From Burkholderiales bacterium (GTDB taxonomy: Bacteria > Pseudomonadota > Gammaproteobacteria > Burkholderiales > Burkholderiaceae_C): a DNA stretch of 64,000 nucleotides. A program made the position numbers and the translations under genes. Shown here piece by piece: positions 1 through 10,689 of this stretch. Each line of letters starts with the position of its first letter. The first letter of the stretch is position 1. The DNA is taken from contig CANJJE010000003.1 of NCBI GenBank assembly GCA_947474755.1, forward strand, positions 124,001-188,000. Direction: 5' to 3'. A model generated the notes under the pieces. The model was not told where the DNA came from. It saw nothing but the letters and a program-made list of their open reading frames with translations, and did not search any database.

Positions 1-1
1 G

Positions 2-574
2 CAGGACTGGCCGCAAGCCGAATACAACATTGAGGGTAACCCTCTGCACAACCTGATGGACGTGATCCGCGAGGTGAAGCGCCGCGGTCTGCCGCTGCAT
101 CAGTGCACCTTCGTCCCCGATGCGATGGACCAGGCGACGTCCGACCACGGCTGGCAGTTTCCGCAGGACGCTGCCGTGCTCGCACCGCTGATTGCCGAGG
201 CACAGTCGCTCGGAGTGCGGGTCAGCTTGTTCATGGACCCTCTGCCACGAGCGATGCGAGCGGTGCGTGTGCTCGGTGCGCAGCGCGTCGAGCTATACAC
301 CGAAAGCTATGCAAGGGTGCACGGAACGAGCGATCAGGCCACGATCCTGGCTGGCTTCACTGCCACAGCCAAGGCGGCGCAGATCGAAGACCTGCAACTG
401 AATGCGGGCCATGATCTGAATCGCGACAACCTGACCGACTTCCTGCGTGCCGTGCCCGGCGTGCAGGAGGTGTCGATTGGCCATGCGTTGATCGCCGATG
501 CGCTGGAACTGGGCTTGACCGAGACCGTTCGCGATTACCTGCGATGTATCCATCGGGCGAATGCAGCCGCATGA
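2..574 (+). CDS. pdxJ: Pyridoxine 5'-phosphate synthase PdxJ, 3' part (5' end outside window)
   Basis: Frame is open from base 2; translation contains YNIEGNP...TFVPD...SLFMDP...VELYTESYA...LNAGHDLN...[13 protein letters not shown], typical of PdxJ; followed directly by acpS. Confidence 0.95.
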   Translation, partial: QDWPQAEYNIEGNPLHNLMDVIREVKRRGLPLHQCTFVPDAMDQATSDHGWQFPQDAAVLAPLIAEAQSLGVRVSLFMDPLPRAMRAVRVLGAQRVELYTESYARVHGTSDQATILAGFTATAKAAQIEDLQLNAGHDLNRDNLTDFLRAVPGVQEVSIGHALIADALELGLTETVRDYLRCIHRANAAA

Positions 575-966
575 TCTACGGCGTCGGCACCGACCTCTGT
601 GACCTGCGGCGCATGGGCGCGACACTGGTGCGGCGCGGTGAGCGCTTTGCGGAAAAGGTGTTGGGCCCGCAGGAGTTGCAGGTGTTCCGCGCCCGACGCG
701 CCCGGGTCGAGGCGCGCGGCATCAGCTACCTGGGCACGCGTTTCTCGGCGAAGGAATCCTTTTCCAAGGCGATCGGTCTCGGTCTGCGATTGCCAATGAC
801 CTGGCGAGCCTGCGAAATCCTGAACCTGCCCAGCGGGCAGCCTCACATCGTCCTGCACGGGGAACTGGCTGCATGGTTCGAAGCGCGTGGGCTCAGGGCC
901 CATGTCAGCATCACCGATGAAACCGATTACGCGACCAGCTTCGTGGTCGTCGAGACTCAGACATGA
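571..966 (+). CDS. acpS: Holo-[acyl-carrier-protein] synthase
   Basis: [15 protein letters not shown]...[11 protein letters not shown]...[21 protein letters not shown]...; start overlaps pdxJ stop. Confidence 0.95.
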   Translation: MIYGVGTDLCDLRRMGATLVRRGERFAEKVLGPQELQVFRARRARVEARGISYLGTRFSAKESFSKAIGLGLRLPMTWRACEILNLPSGQPHIVLHGELAAWFEARGLRAHVSITDETDYATSFVVVETQT

Positions 967-2078
967 AGAAGACCCGTTCTGCCAAGGCCACCGACCGCGC
1001 GACAACTGTGACTGGGCAGCCAGTTGCCCATGCCCCGGTCGTGCTCGACATCGAAGGCTTGCGGCTGAATGCCGACGATCGCCGACGCCTGCGCCATCCG
1101 CTGACGGGTGGCTTGATCCTGTTTGCGCGCAACTGGCAGGACCGCCAGCAACTCACCGAACTGACCGCCGAGATCAAGTCTGTCCGCCCTGATGTGCTGA
1201 TCTGCGTGGACCACGAAGGCGGCCGCGTGCAGCGCTTTCGCACTGACGGGTTCACACACCTGCCACCGATGCGGCTGCTCGGCGAGCAGTGGATGCGCGA
1301 GCCGCTGGGCGCCACCGATGCCGCCACCGCCAGCGGCTTCGTGCTGGGGGCGGAGCTGCGCGCCTGCGGCGTCGACCTCAGCTTCACGCCGGTGCTCGAC
1401 CTCGACTACGGGTGCAGCGCGGTGATCGGTGACCGGGCGTTCCACCGCGATCCGCGCGTGGTGACGCTGCTGGCCAAGAGTCTGATGCAGGGCCTGCTGC
1501 AGGCGGGCATGGCACATTGCGGCAAGCATTTCCCCGGCCACGGCCATGTGAAGGCTGACAGCCACACCGAGATTCCGATCGACAAGCGAACGCTCAAGGC
1601 CATCCTCGCCGATGACGCACGGCCTTACGAGTGGCTGAGCACCAGTCTGGCCAGCGTGATGCCGGCGCACGTTGTCTATCCAAAGATCGATGCGAACCCG
1701 GCCGGCTTCTCGCCGCGCTGGTTGAAGGAGATCCTGCGACAGCAGCTCGGCTTCACCGGTGCTGTGTTCAGCGATGACCTGAGCATGGCTGGCGCGCGAC
1801 GCATCGCGGGCGTCGAGGTCAGCTACACCGACGCGGCCGAGGTGGCACTGAACGCCGGCTGTGACCTGGTGCTGCTGTGCAACCAGTCAGTCGATGGCGG
1901 TGCCGCGGTCGACGCCTTGCTCGATGGCCTGCTGGCCTCGCAGGCCCAGGGCCACTGGCAGGCCGACGAGGACAGCGAGCAGCGCCGGCTGGCGCTGCTA
2001 CCTCAGACCGCTCCGCGGACCTGGGACCAGTTGATGCACGATCCGGTATACCAGCGAGCGCTGGAACGCTTGCCTTGA
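963..2078 (+). CDS. nagZ: Beta-N-acetylhexosaminidase (glycoside hydrolase family 3)
   Basis: LILFARNW...[13 protein letters not shown]...[11 protein letters not shown]...[15 protein letters not shown] overlap with acpS. Confidence 0.95.
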   Translation: MKKTRSAKATDRATTVTGQPVAHAPVVLDIEGLRLNADDRRRLRHPLTGGLILFARNWQDRQQLTELTAEIKSVRPDVLICVDHEGGRVQRFRTDGFTHLPPMRLLGEQWMREPLGATDAATASGFVLGAELRACGVDLSFTPVLDLDYGCSAVIGDRAFHRDPRVVTLLAKSLMQGLLQAGMAHCGKHFPGHGHVKADSHTEIPIDKRTLKAILADDARPYEWLSTSLASVMPAHVVYPKIDANPAGFSPRWLKEILRQQLGFTGAVFSDDLSMAGARRIAGVEVSYTDAAEVALNAGCDLVLLCNQSVDGGAAVDALLDGLLASQAQGHWQADEDSEQRRLALLPQTAPRTWDQLMHDPVYQRALERLP

Positions 2079-2098
2079 TGCTCTCCTGGCCTGAATGA

Positions 2099-2129
2099 GA
2101 AACGGCGCACCTCTCGGTGCGCCGTTTTC
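2099..2129. terminator. Bidirectional Rho-independent terminator between convergent nagZ and rne
   Basis: AAACGGCGCACC-TCTC-GGTGCGCCGTTTT: perfect stem, 4-nt loop, A-tract on one side and T-tract on the other. Confidence 0.85.
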
Positions 2130-2144
2130 ACATCGACCGCAAGA

Positions 2145-5100
2145 TCAGGCCGTCGGGGGTGTGTCGTCCTGCACTTCGAACGGCAACTTCACCTGCGACA
2201 GATCGCGGCGTGTTTCGACCAGCACCAGCGGACCATCGTCGACTGCAGCGGCCGGCTTCGGTACCCGTGCGGCATGCACCGGCTTCGCTTCGCTGGCCAT
2301 TGCCTCCTGCGCCGCGCGGATCTTCTCGGCATCGGAATTGACCCACTGCAGACCGGCACTTTCAGCCACCGCTTGCAGGGCGTCGGTTTCAAGCACGAAC
2401 GAAGCGGCGAGTGGCGCCGGCGCAGCAACGGCGGCTGACGTGGCGTTGACCAAAGCTGGTGCGGGTGCAGGTTCCTGCGCGGCATAGGACGGGGTCGCCA
2501 GCGACACGACGGGTTCCGGTACGGCCTCGGCAAGTACTGGATTGGCCGCGGGTTCCAACCCGGTCACGGGTGCAGGCGCTGCGGATTCGTCGTAGGACGC
2601 AGCCACCGGTGCGGCCTCAGTCACCCCGTTCAACGGCGCTTCGTCCACGCCGCCCACCACCGATTCAGCCGCGGTGGCGCCGCCGTCAATGTCACCTTCA
2701 GCGCGGGGTGCCTCGCGTTCACCGCGGTCGCGGCGGTTACGCCCACCTCGGCCTCGGCGACGGCCCTCACGCTGCACGCTGTCGGGCGCGTCGCCGACAG
2801 TGGCCGACACCGTATCGTCGCCTTCGACCAGATCCGCATCGGTGCGCTCGATCGTCGTGGCGTCCGGCTCGGCACCGATCTCACTATTGACTTGCTCTGC
2901 ACGCATCGGATCGCGATCGCGGCCACCGCGGCCACCGCGACGACGACGGCGTCCGCCCTCTCGAGCCTCGGAGCCCTCGGCCGCTTCGGCACCCGGCGCA
3001 GCGAAGTCGGATGGCGATTCGACGAAGGCTGCAGCGGCCAGTGGCAATTCGTTGGACGCCACATCGTTGCCGGTCGGCATGGCGCGCACATCACGCTCCT
3101 GCCGCTCTGCGCGGCCGCCGCGTCCACCACGACGCCCGCTGTCGCGGCCCTCCGCGGATGAGTCGCCACGTACTTCCGCGCGGGAATCACTTCGTTCCAG
3201 CCGCTCGCCACGACCTTCGGCGCGCGGGGCACGGGCTTCGCGTGGGGCGTCGGCTCCTGCCGCATCGTCAGGGCGCTCGCCTCGACCACCGCGTCCGCCA
3301 CGGCCCTCACCCCGGCCTTCCGGACTGCGACCTTCGCCCCCCCGCTCGCCGCGGCGCCCGCCCCGGCCACCACGGCCGTTCCGATCGGATCGCTCACCGC
3401 GGTCCTCGGGCACTGCGCTCGGTGACGCAGTGGTGGACGCCGTCGGTTTCAGCTCAGGAGTCGGCGTGCTGCCGCCGAACAGGCGCGATATCCAGCCGAA
3501 GAAGCCGCCACCTGCCGCAGGCGCTGCGGCCGCGCGGGGTGCTGCCACGGACGCGGCCTTGACGATGGGAGCAACCGAAGCCGGGGCAGGCTTCGGAATG
3601 GCCGCTGGCGCGGGCGTCTCGGGCAACAAGCCCTTGATCACCGGCTCCTGCTTCGCGGTGGTTTTCTCGCGCCGGGTGACGCCTGTTTCCTCGCTCGCCT
3701 CTTCGATCATCGTGTAGCTGGCTTGCAGATTTTCCAGGCGAGGGTCGTCGTGTCGCAGGCGCTCGAGCCGGTAGTTCGGCGTGTCGAGGTTCTTGTTCGG
3801 TACCAGCAGCACGGTCACGCGCTGCTTCAGCTCGATCTTGGTGATCTCGGTGCGTTTCTCGTTGAGCAGGAAGCTGGTGACTTCGACCGGCACCTGCACA
3901 TGCACGGCGGCGGTGTTTTCCTTCATCGACTCTTCCTGCACCATGCGCAGGATCTGCAGCGCGCTCGATTCGGTGTCACGGATATGGCCGGTTCCGTTGC
4001 AGCGCGGGCAGGTAATGTGGCTGCCTTCGCTGAGTGCCGGGCGCAGGCGCTGACGGCTCAATTCGAGCAGGCCGAACTTGCTGATGGTGCTGAACTGCAC
4101 GCGGGCGCGATCCGGACGCAGCGCTTCGCGCAGCCGGGTCTCGACTTCACGCCGGTTCTTCGACTCTTCCATGTCGATGAAATCGACGACGATCAGGCCG
4201 CCGAGGTCGCGAAGCCGCATCTGGCGCGCGATCTCGTCGGCCGCTTCCAGGTTGGTACGGGTCGCGGTTTCCTCGATGTCGCTGCCGCGCGTCGAGCGCG
4301 CCGAGTTGACGTCCACCGATACCAGCGCCTCGGTGTGATCGATGACGATCGCGCCGCCCGAAGGCAGGTTCACCGTGCGCGAGAAGGCAGTCTCGATCTG
4401 GTGCTCGATCTGGAACCGCGAGAACAGCGGCGCGTCATCGCGGTAGCGCTTGACCTTGGATGCCGTCTCCGGCATCACGTGGGTCATGAACTGCATCGCC
4501 TGTTCATAGATGTCGTCGGTGTCGATCAGGATTTCGCCGACATCAGCCGTGAAATAGTCGCGGATGGCGCGAATGACCAGCGACGATTCCTGATAGATCA
4601 GGAATGCACCCTTGCCCGCCTTGGCAGCTCCGTCGATGGCGGCCCACAGCTTGAGCATGTAGTTCAGGTCCCACTGCAGCTCTGGCGCGCTGCGGCCGAT
4701 GCCGGCGGTGCGGGCGATCAGGCTCATGCCCTTGGGGTACTCGAGCTGGTCGAGGTTTTCCTTCAGCTCCTCGCGGTCTTCGCCCTCGATGCGGCGCGAC
4801 ACACCACCGCCGCGTGGGTTGTTCGGCATCAGCACGAGGTATCGGCCCGCCAGGCTGACCATCGTGGTCAGCGCAGCTCCCTTGTTACCGCGCTCTTCCT
4901 TTTCGACCTGTACCAGCAGCTGATCGCCTTCGCGGATCGCGTCCTGGATGCGGGCGGTGCGCAGGTCGACGCCTTCGCGGAAGTAGTTGCGCGAGATTTC
5001 CTTGAACGGCAGGAAGCCGTGGCGGTCTTCGCCGTAGTCGACGAAACACGCCTCGAGCGAAGGCTCGACCCGGGTGACAACTGCCTTGTAGATGTTGCCC

Positions 5101-5213
5101 TTGCGCTGCTCGCGCCCTTCGATCTCGGTTTCAAAGTCCAGCAATTTCTGGCCATCGACAATGGCCAGGCGACGCTCTTCGGGCTGCGTCGCATTGATCA
5201 GCATGCGTTTCAT
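2145..5213 (-). CDS. rne: Ribonuclease E
   Basis: [61 protein letters not shown]... S1 and catalytic region, [12 protein letters not shown] zinc-link, long Arg/Gly/Glu-rich C-terminal region. Confidence 0.97.
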   Translation of the reverse strand: MKRMLINATQPEERRLAIVDGQKLLDFETEIEGREQRKGNIYKAVVTRVEPSLEACFVDYGEDRHGFLPFKEISRNYFREGVDLRTARIQDAIREGDQLLVQVEKEERGNKGAALTTMVSLAGRYLVLMPNNPRGGGVSRRIEGEDREELKENLDQLEYPKGMSLIARTAGIGRSAPELQWDLNYMLKLWAAIDGAAKAGKGAFLIYQESSLVIRAIRDYFTADVGEILIDTDDIYEQAMQFMTHVMPETASKVKRYRDDAPLFSRFQIEHQIETAFSRTVNLPSGGAIVIDHTEALVSVDVNSARSTRGSDIEETATRTNLEAADEIARQMRLRDLGGLIVVDFIDMEESKNRREVETRLREALRPDRARVQFSTISKFGLLELSRQRLRPALSEGSHITCPRCNGTGHIRDTESSALQILRMVQEESMKENTAAVHVQVPVEVTSFLLNEKRTEITKIELKQRVTVLLVPNKNLDTPNYRLERLRHDDPRLENLQASYTMIEEASEETGVTRREKTTAKQEPVIKGLLPETPAPAAIPKPAPASVAPIVKAASVAAPRAAAAPAAGGGFFGWISRLFGGSTPTPELKPTASTTASPSAVPEDRGERSDRNGRGGRGGRRGERGGEGRSPEGRGEGRGGRGGRGERPDDAAGADAPREARAPRAEGRGERLERSDSRAEVRGDSSAEGRDSGRRGGRGGRAERQERDVRAMPTGNDVASNELPLAAAAFVESPSDFAAPGAEAAEGSEAREGGRRRRRGGRGGRDRDPMRAEQVNSEIGAEPDATTIERTDADLVEGDDTVSATVGDAPDSVQREGRRRGRGGRNRRDRGEREAPRAEGDIDGGATAAESVVGGVDEAPLNGVTEAAPVAASYDESAAPAPVTGLEPAANPVLAEAVPEPVVSLATPSYAAQEPAPAPALVNATSAAVAAPAPLAASFVLETDALQAVAESAGLQWVNSDAEKIRAAQEAMASEAKPVHAARVPKPAAAVDDGPLVLVETRRDLSQVKLPFEVQDDTPPTA

Positions 5214-5873
5214 GGGTGCTCCTGTGCCGCCGGCCCGCAGGTCGGCGCTTCAATCAACATGCCGACACCGAACCTCGGTGCCGACTCATCGATGCACGAG
5301 AAATCTCAGAGAGCCCGACAGGAATCGCCCTGGACTGCGATCGACCACAAGGGTCGCCGGCGCAGCGTTGGCGCTTGCGTGTCAGTGCTTACTGCGGAGC
5401 CTGAGGCTGACCGCCGGGCTGTACGCCATAGGGCGCGAGCGCGTGGGTCAGCAGGGCCGGTCGCCCAACCACTGCCCGGTCTCGCCGCAGGGCCTCCGAT
5501 CCGCAGCCCGGTACCGGGGCCATCGCAGAACGGCGCATCTTGCGCGAGGAAGGGTTGTAGGAAGTCGACATCCGCAGGGTCACTGGACGCGGGCCACAGC
5601 CCGGACTCAGCCGACCTGGGGGGTCGGCGTACACCGGTCTGCAACCTGAAAACCTTGGTTTCTTCCGAAGCATCGCTTCGGGGGCTCGTTCTTCGTTTTC
5701 TCTGCCGCAACCCATCTGGACTGCCCGGTCACTCGGGGACGGGGCCCGTCGCACTTGGAGTGCGTTGCATCACTGGATGGCCGGAACTCGTGTCCCGACC
5801 GCCACGGCGCGCTGGAAGTGCGCGGGTAAACTCAAGAAAATCAAACACTTACAACGCGATCGTGGTTCAAAAC

Positions 5874-5879
5874 ATTATA
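5874..5879 (-). promoter_or_regulatory. Candidate -10 element (TATAAT) for rne
   Basis: Exact TATAAT on the minus strand ~660 bp upstream of the rne ATG; no convincing -35 hexamer seen. Confidence 0.35.
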
Positions 5880-5918
5880 GGGGCCAAAAACGGGCGCGGG
5901 GCTGCTTCTGGCGGTCCG

Positions 5919-6914
5919 GTGTCGGTGGCTCCAACGGTGTCGCGGGTGCAGGTCGATGAGGGATCGGAAGGTCAGCGACTCGACAATTTCCTGATCAAGC
6001 TGCTCAAGGGAGTGCCCAAGACCCATGTCTATCGGGTGATTCGCTCGGGCGAGGTACGAGTCAACAGGGGACGCGCGGCTGCCGACACCCGCTTGATGCT
6101 CGGCGATGAGGTGCGGGTACCTCCGGTGCGTACCTCGGAGCATGCGGCAGACAGCAGCGATGAAGCCACCGTTCCAGCGCGCGAGTTCCCGATCGTGTTT
6201 GAAGACGAACACCTGATCGCCGTCGACAAGCCTGCTGGCGTGGCGGTACACGGCGGCAGCGGGGTCAGCTTCGGCGTGATCGAGCAATTGCGCCGCGCGC
6301 GGCCCGAGGCCAAGTTCCTCGAATTGGTTCACCGCCTGGACAAGGAAACCTCAGGCCTGCTGCTGATCGCCAAGAAGCGCTCGGCCTTGCTGGCGCTGCA
6401 GGAACAGTTTCGCCAGCGCGAAACCGGCAAGACGTACGCCGCGTTGGTGCTGGGCATATGGCCGGCGTCGAAGAAAGTCATCGACGTGGCGCTGCACAAG
6501 TTCCTGTCGCCCGGGGGCGAGCGACGCGTCCGGGCGGTCGATGCGGACGATGCCGATGGTCGCCGTTCGATCACGCTGGTCAAGGTTGTGCAGGCCTACG
6601 CCTCCCACACGCTGCTCGATGTGACGATCAAGACCGGCCGCACCCATCAGATCCGGGTCCACCTGCTGCACGAGGGCCATCCCATCGTTGGCGACGACAA
6701 GTATGGCGACTTCGACGCCAACCGGGCGCTGTCCCGTGGCGCGGCCGTCCCCCGTTTGCGCTTCGGAAGGATGTTCCTGCATGCGCGTCGCTTGAAGTTC
6801 CGGCACCCTGCGAGTGGCGAGGTCATCGAACTGCAGTCGCCACTGCCCCCAGAATGCGTCGCTTTGCTGCAAGCACTGACACCTCGGCTGATGTCCGGGA
6901 CACCCACACCATGA
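5919..6914 (+). CDS. rluC: 23S rRNA pseudouridine synthase RluC (start uncertain: GTG 5919 or GTG 5862)
   Basis: S4 domain (EGQRLDNFLIKLLKGVPKTHVYRVIRSGEVRVN) and catalytic VHRLDKETSGLLLIAK; TGRTHQIRVHL. The 3723..6914 ORF is artificially extended antisense to rne. Confidence 0.93.
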   Translation: MSVAPTVSRVQVDEGSEGQRLDNFLIKLLKGVPKTHVYRVIRSGEVRVNRGRAAADTRLMLGDEVRVPPVRTSEHAADSSDEATVPAREFPIVFEDEHLIAVDKPAGVAVHGGSGVSFGVIEQLRRARPEAKFLELVHRLDKETSGLLLIAKKRSALLALQEQFRQRETGKTYAALVLGIWPASKKVIDVALHKFLSPGGERRVRAVDADDADGRRSITLVKVVQAYASHTLLDVTIKTGRTHQIRVHLLHEGHPIVGDDKYGDFDANRALSRGAAVPRLRFGRMFLHARRLKFRHPASGEVIELQSPLPPECVALLQALTPRLMSGTPTP

Positions 6915-7573
6915 ACCGCCCGCGCAGTTTTGACTTGATCGTTTTCGACTGGGACGGCACGCTGTATGACTCCACTGCGTTCATTGCCCGCTGCATCCAG
7001 GCCTCGTGCGCCGATCTGGCTCTGCCGGTGCCCAGTCTGCAGGACGCCAGCTATGTGATCGGCATGGGCTTGAGCGAAGCGTTGCAGCACGCTGCACCTG
7101 GCCTGGCACCCAATCGCTACCCCGAGTTGAGCGCGCGCTACAAGCACCATTACATGGCCCGGCAGAACGACTTGAACCTGTTCGAGGGCACGCTGCCGAT
7201 GCTGCAGGCGCTGAGGCAGCGTCAGCACAGTCTGGCCATTGCCACCGGCAAGACGCGGCGCGGGCTGGACGATGTATTGCACACAGAGCAGCTGAAAGAT
7301 CTGTTCGACGCCACTCGTACCGCCGACGAAACCCGCTCGAAGCCGCATCCCCAGATGCTGCAGGAACTGATGGCCGAAGTCGGTATCGCGCCCGAACGCA
7401 CACTGATGATCGGCGACACCACCCATGACCTGCAGATGGCGAGGCACGCAGGTGTGGCGAGTGTCGGCGTCAGTTATGGTGCGCACGAGCCGGCGTCGTT
7501 CGCGGCATTCACACCCTTGCACATCGCCCACTCGGTGGCTGAGCTCGACACCTGGCTGGCGCACTCGGCCTGA
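6911..7573 (+). CDS. HAD-family hydrolase, phosphoglycolate phosphatase-like
   Basis: DLIVFDWDGTLYDS; KPHPQMLQELM; MIGDTTHDLQMARHAGV; ATGA overlap with rluC. Confidence 0.92.
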   Translation: MNRPRSFDLIVFDWDGTLYDSTAFIARCIQASCADLALPVPSLQDASYVIGMGLSEALQHAAPGLAPNRYPELSARYKHHYMARQNDLNLFEGTLPMLQALRQRQHSLAIATGKTRRGLDDVLHTEQLKDLFDATRTADETRSKPHPQMLQELMAEVGIAPERTLMIGDTTHDLQMARHAGVASVGVSYGAHEPASFAAFTPLHIAHSVAELDTWLAHSA

Positions 7574-7593
7574 ATCTCATCTGCCCGAACAGC

Positions 7594-8031
7594 ATGCCCG
7601 ACATCGAACCGGCCGCCGTGCCCGTGCCCTTGTGTGCTTCCGATGCGCTGGTGGAGCGTGGTGATGCCCTCGTGTTCGAGGTGCAGCAGTGGCGCCGGAA
7701 GGTCAGTGCGTTCGTGATGCGCTTCGAGGACCGGGTGGTCGCCTACCTCAACCGCTGCGCTCACGTGCCCGCCGAGATGGACTGGCAGGAAGGCAAGTTC
7801 CTCGACGGTGAGCGCAAGCTGATCATCTGCTCGATCCATGGCGCCACCTACGACCCGCTCAGCGGGCGCTGTACAGGCGGCCCCTGCGTCGGTGGGCAGC
7901 TCACCGCCCTGCGCGTCGAGGAACGCGGCGCGCAGGTGTATTGGTATCCTTCCGCCGCCATCAAGCCAGTGCCGATTCCCACCCTTCGTGACGCACACGT
8001 TGCTGGTGTGCGCAACGAAAGCCCCCCATGA
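7594..8031 (+). CDS. Rieske [2Fe-2S] domain protein
   Basis: NRCAHVPAEMDW...IICSIHGATYDPLSGRCTGGPC: CxH...CxxH Rieske motif. Confidence 0.9.
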   Translation: MPDIEPAAVPVPLCASDALVERGDALVFEVQQWRRKVSAFVMRFEDRVVAYLNRCAHVPAEMDWQEGKFLDGERKLIICSIHGATYDPLSGRCTGGPCVGGQLTALRVEERGAQVYWYPSAAIKPVPIPTLRDAHVAGVRNESPP

Positions 8032-9008
8032 GTTCCGACGACGACGTGTCTGCCTCGCGCGCTTCGACTGCGGGCCCACCCTCCCGCAGCGGTTGGGACA
8101 ACGCAGCAGAGCAACTCCTGCACCTGTACCTGCAGGACCGGCGCAGTGAACGCCGCTGGCGCATGTTCTTGAGGTTGCTGTGGCTGGCGCTTTTTGCCGG
8201 GCTGGCGTGGACCCTTCTGAGCGACCGCCTGCAAGCAAGCACGCCCATCGGCCCGCATACCGCCCTGGTGGAAGTGCGCGGAGAGATCGCGGCCGACACC
8301 GAGGCCAGCGCCGAACTGCTGGTCTCGGCCTTGAAGAACGCCTTCGAGGACGACGGTTCGCGGGCGGTGGTTCTGCGAATCAATTCGCCCGGTGGCAGCC
8401 CGGTGCAGGCCGGTATCGTCTATGACGAGATCAAGCGCCTGAAGGCCCTGCACAACAAGAAGGTCTATGCGGTGGTCGAGGAAATGTGTGCCTCCGGCGC
8501 CTACTACATCGCCGCTGCGGCCGATGACATCTACACCGACAAGGCCAGTGTCGTCGGCTCGATCGGCGTGCTGATGGACAGCTTCGGCTTCACCGGCGTG
8601 ATGGAAAGATACGGTATCGAGCGGCGGCTGCTCACCGCCGGCGCCAATAAAGGCATCGGCGACCCGTTCTCGCCACTGACCGACCAGCAGCGCGCCTACC
8701 TCCAGGCCACGCTGGATCAGATTCACCAGCAGTTCATCGCGGTGGTCAAGGAAGGCCGTGGCGATCGGCTGAAGGAAACACCGGATACCTTCTCAGGCCT
8801 GTTCTGGAATGGCGAGGAAGCCATCAAGCTGGGCCTGGCCGACCACCTCGGCAACCTGGACTATGTGGCGCGCGAGGTGGTGCATGCCGAAGACATCATC
8901 GACTACACGCCGAAAGAAAATGTGGTCGAGCGACTGGCCAAGCGTTTCGGTGCATCGATCGGCGCCGGAGCGATCCACGCGATGAACAGCATCGGACGCA
9001 TTCGCTGA
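8028..9008 (+). CDS. sppA: S49-family signal peptide peptidase (SppA-like)
   Basis: N-terminal TM; VVLRINSPGGSPVQAG; MCASGAYYIAAAAD.IY.DKASVVGSIGV. Confidence 0.92.
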   Translation: MSSDDDVSASRASTAGPPSRSGWDNAAEQLLHLYLQDRRSERRWRMFLRLLWLALFAGLAWTLLSDRLQASTPIGPHTALVEVRGEIAADTEASAELLVSALKNAFEDDGSRAVVLRINSPGGSPVQAGIVYDEIKRLKALHNKKVYAVVEEMCASGAYYIAAAADDIYTDKASVVGSIGVLMDSFGFTGVMERYGIERRLLTAGANKGIGDPFSPLTDQQRAYLQATLDQIHQQFIAVVKEGRGDRLKETPDTFSGLFWNGEEAIKLGLADHLGNLDYVAREVVHAEDIIDYTPKENVVERLAKRFGASIGAGAIHAMNSIGRIR

Positions 9009-9040
9009 ACTTCGGCACTTTCTTGTTTCTCGCTTCATTG

Positions 9041-9880
9041 ATGTCTGATCGACTGGCGGTACTGCCGCAATACCTGCTGCCCAAACAGGCGATGACACGC
9101 CTTGCCGGCCTCATCGCCAGCGCCGAGGGCGGTGCCTGGACGACGTGGCTGATCAACTGGTTCGTCGCCCGCTACGGTGTGAACATGGCCGAGGCGGCCG
9201 AGCCCGACATTGCGCGCTATGCGAGCTTCAATGCGTTCTTCACCCGTGCGCTGAAACCAGGTGCCCGCCCGCTGGCCGACGCGCCGTGGGTGTGTCCGGT
9301 CGATGGCGCCATCAGTCAGATCGGGCCGCTCGACGGCGAGCGTCTGGTGCAGGCCAAGGGACATCGCTACACGGCAACTGCGCTGGTGGGTGGTGATGCA
9401 GCGCTTGCATGTGAATTCCACGGCGGCCACTTCGCGACGCTATACCTGAGCCCGCGCGACTACCACCGCATCCATATGCCCGCGGCCGGGCGCCTGCGTC
9501 GCATGATCCATGTGCCCGGTGAGTTGTTCTCGGTCAACCCGACCACGGCGCGCGGTGTCCCCGGTTTGTTCGCGCGCAATGAGCGCGTGGTGTGTGTCTT
9601 CGATGGTGAGCACGCACCGTTCGTGATGGTGCTGGTCGGCGCGACCATCGTCGGCAGCATGGCCACCACCTGGCACGGCGTCGTCAACCCGCCGCGACCG
9701 GGTCACTTGCGCGAATGGACTTACGCGCCAGGCGATGTCAGCCTGTCTCGCGGCCAGGAGATGGGTCGCTTCCTGCTCGGCTCGACCGTGGTGATGCTGT
9801 TTCCGCCAGGACCGTTGTCGTTCAACCCCGGCTGGGCACCAGGTGGCTCGATTTGCATGGGCGAGGCGATGTCTTTCTGA
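9041..9880 (+). CDS. psd: Phosphatidylserine decarboxylase proenzyme
   Basis: FNAFFTRALKPGARP, CPVDGAISQIG, YLSPRDYHRIHMP, FLLGSTVVMLF (LGST self-cleavage motif). Confidence 0.95.
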   Translation: MSDRLAVLPQYLLPKQAMTRLAGLIASAEGGAWTTWLINWFVARYGVNMAEAAEPDIARYASFNAFFTRALKPGARPLADAPWVCPVDGAISQIGPLDGERLVQAKGHRYTATALVGGDAALACEFHGGHFATLYLSPRDYHRIHMPAAGRLRRMIHVPGELFSVNPTTARGVPGLFARNERVVCVFDGEHAPFVMVLVGATIVGSMATTWHGVVNPPRPGHLREWTYAPGDVSLSRGQEMGRFLLGSTVVMLFPPGPLSFNPGWAPGGSICMGEAMSF

Positions 9881-9934
9881 CATTCGCGCTCAGCGCGGGA
9901 GCGTTGCGCGCCGGGTCACGGTGTTGCGCCCATG

Positions 9935-10687
9935 TCACCCCAAGCCCTCGTCGGCACCGTGCTCAAGCTTTGTGGCGATGTCAGCGCGCAAACGTTCAGC
10001 CAGTGCGCGGCGTTCGAAGCCCTGAGGGGACAGCCCTGGCAGCACCACCACATGGGCCGTGAGGTCGCGGGCCGACACCACCGCCCAAAGGGACTGCATC
10101 AGCGTCATGTCACCGATGTAGGCCGCTGCGGCGCTGACCGGCTCTCGCGCATCGGCAAAACGCAATGCGATCGCTTGAACCGGCACCGAGGTGGCAATGG
10201 CTGCCTGCAGCAGGTTCGCATGAAAGGGCAGCACGCCTCGGCCGTCGCTCGTGGTGCCTTCGGGAAACATCGCGATCTGGTCGCCGGCCCGCAGTGCTTC
10301 AGCCACCAGGTGCACCACCCGCAGCGCATCGCTGCGCCGCTTGCGCTCGATGAACAGCGTGCCGCCACAGGCCACCAGCCAGCCGATCACCGGCCAGCTG
10401 CGCACATCGGACTTCGACACGAAGCGCATCGGCCGCACCGACATCATCACCAGGATGTCGATCCACGAGACATGGTTGGCGACGAACAATGTCGCACCCT
10501 CGTTCGGTGTACCGGAGCGACGCACCTCGATACCCAGCACCGTCAGCGTGCGGCGGCACCAGCGCTCGACATGCGCCATCCGGGCAGCCGCATCGCTGAA
10601 CGGAAAGATCAGCGCACAGATCAGCACCGCGCGCACGATGTGCAGTCCGCAGTGCAGCAGCCGGATCACAGGCCTGAGGCGGCCCAC
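9935..10687 (-). CDS. 1-acyl-sn-glycerol-3-phosphate acyltransferase (PlsC family)
   Basis: VANHVSWIDILVM (HX4D-like), FIERKRRSDALR, MFPEGTTSDGRGVLPF; start uncertain (GTG 10687 or 10669). Confidence 0.88.
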   Translation of the reverse strand: MGRLRPVIRLLHCGLHIVRAVLICALIFPFSDAAARMAHVERWCRRTLTVLGIEVRRSGTPNEGATLFVANHVSWIDILVMMSVRPMRFVSKSDVRSWPVIGWLVACGGTLFIERKRRSDALRVVHLVAEALRAGDQIAMFPEGTTSDGRGVLPFHANLLQAAIATSVPVQAIALRFADAREPVSAAAAYIGDMTLMQSLWAVVSARDLTAHVVVLPGLSPQGFERRALAERLRADIATKLEHGADEGLG

Positions 10688-10689
10688 GC

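Noticed and set aside
3723-5900. 5' two-thirds of the 1063-aa plus-strand ORF 3723..6914
   Set aside because: Antisense to conserved rne; open only because of GC-rich codon bias. Only the 3' part (from ~5919) is genuine RluC.
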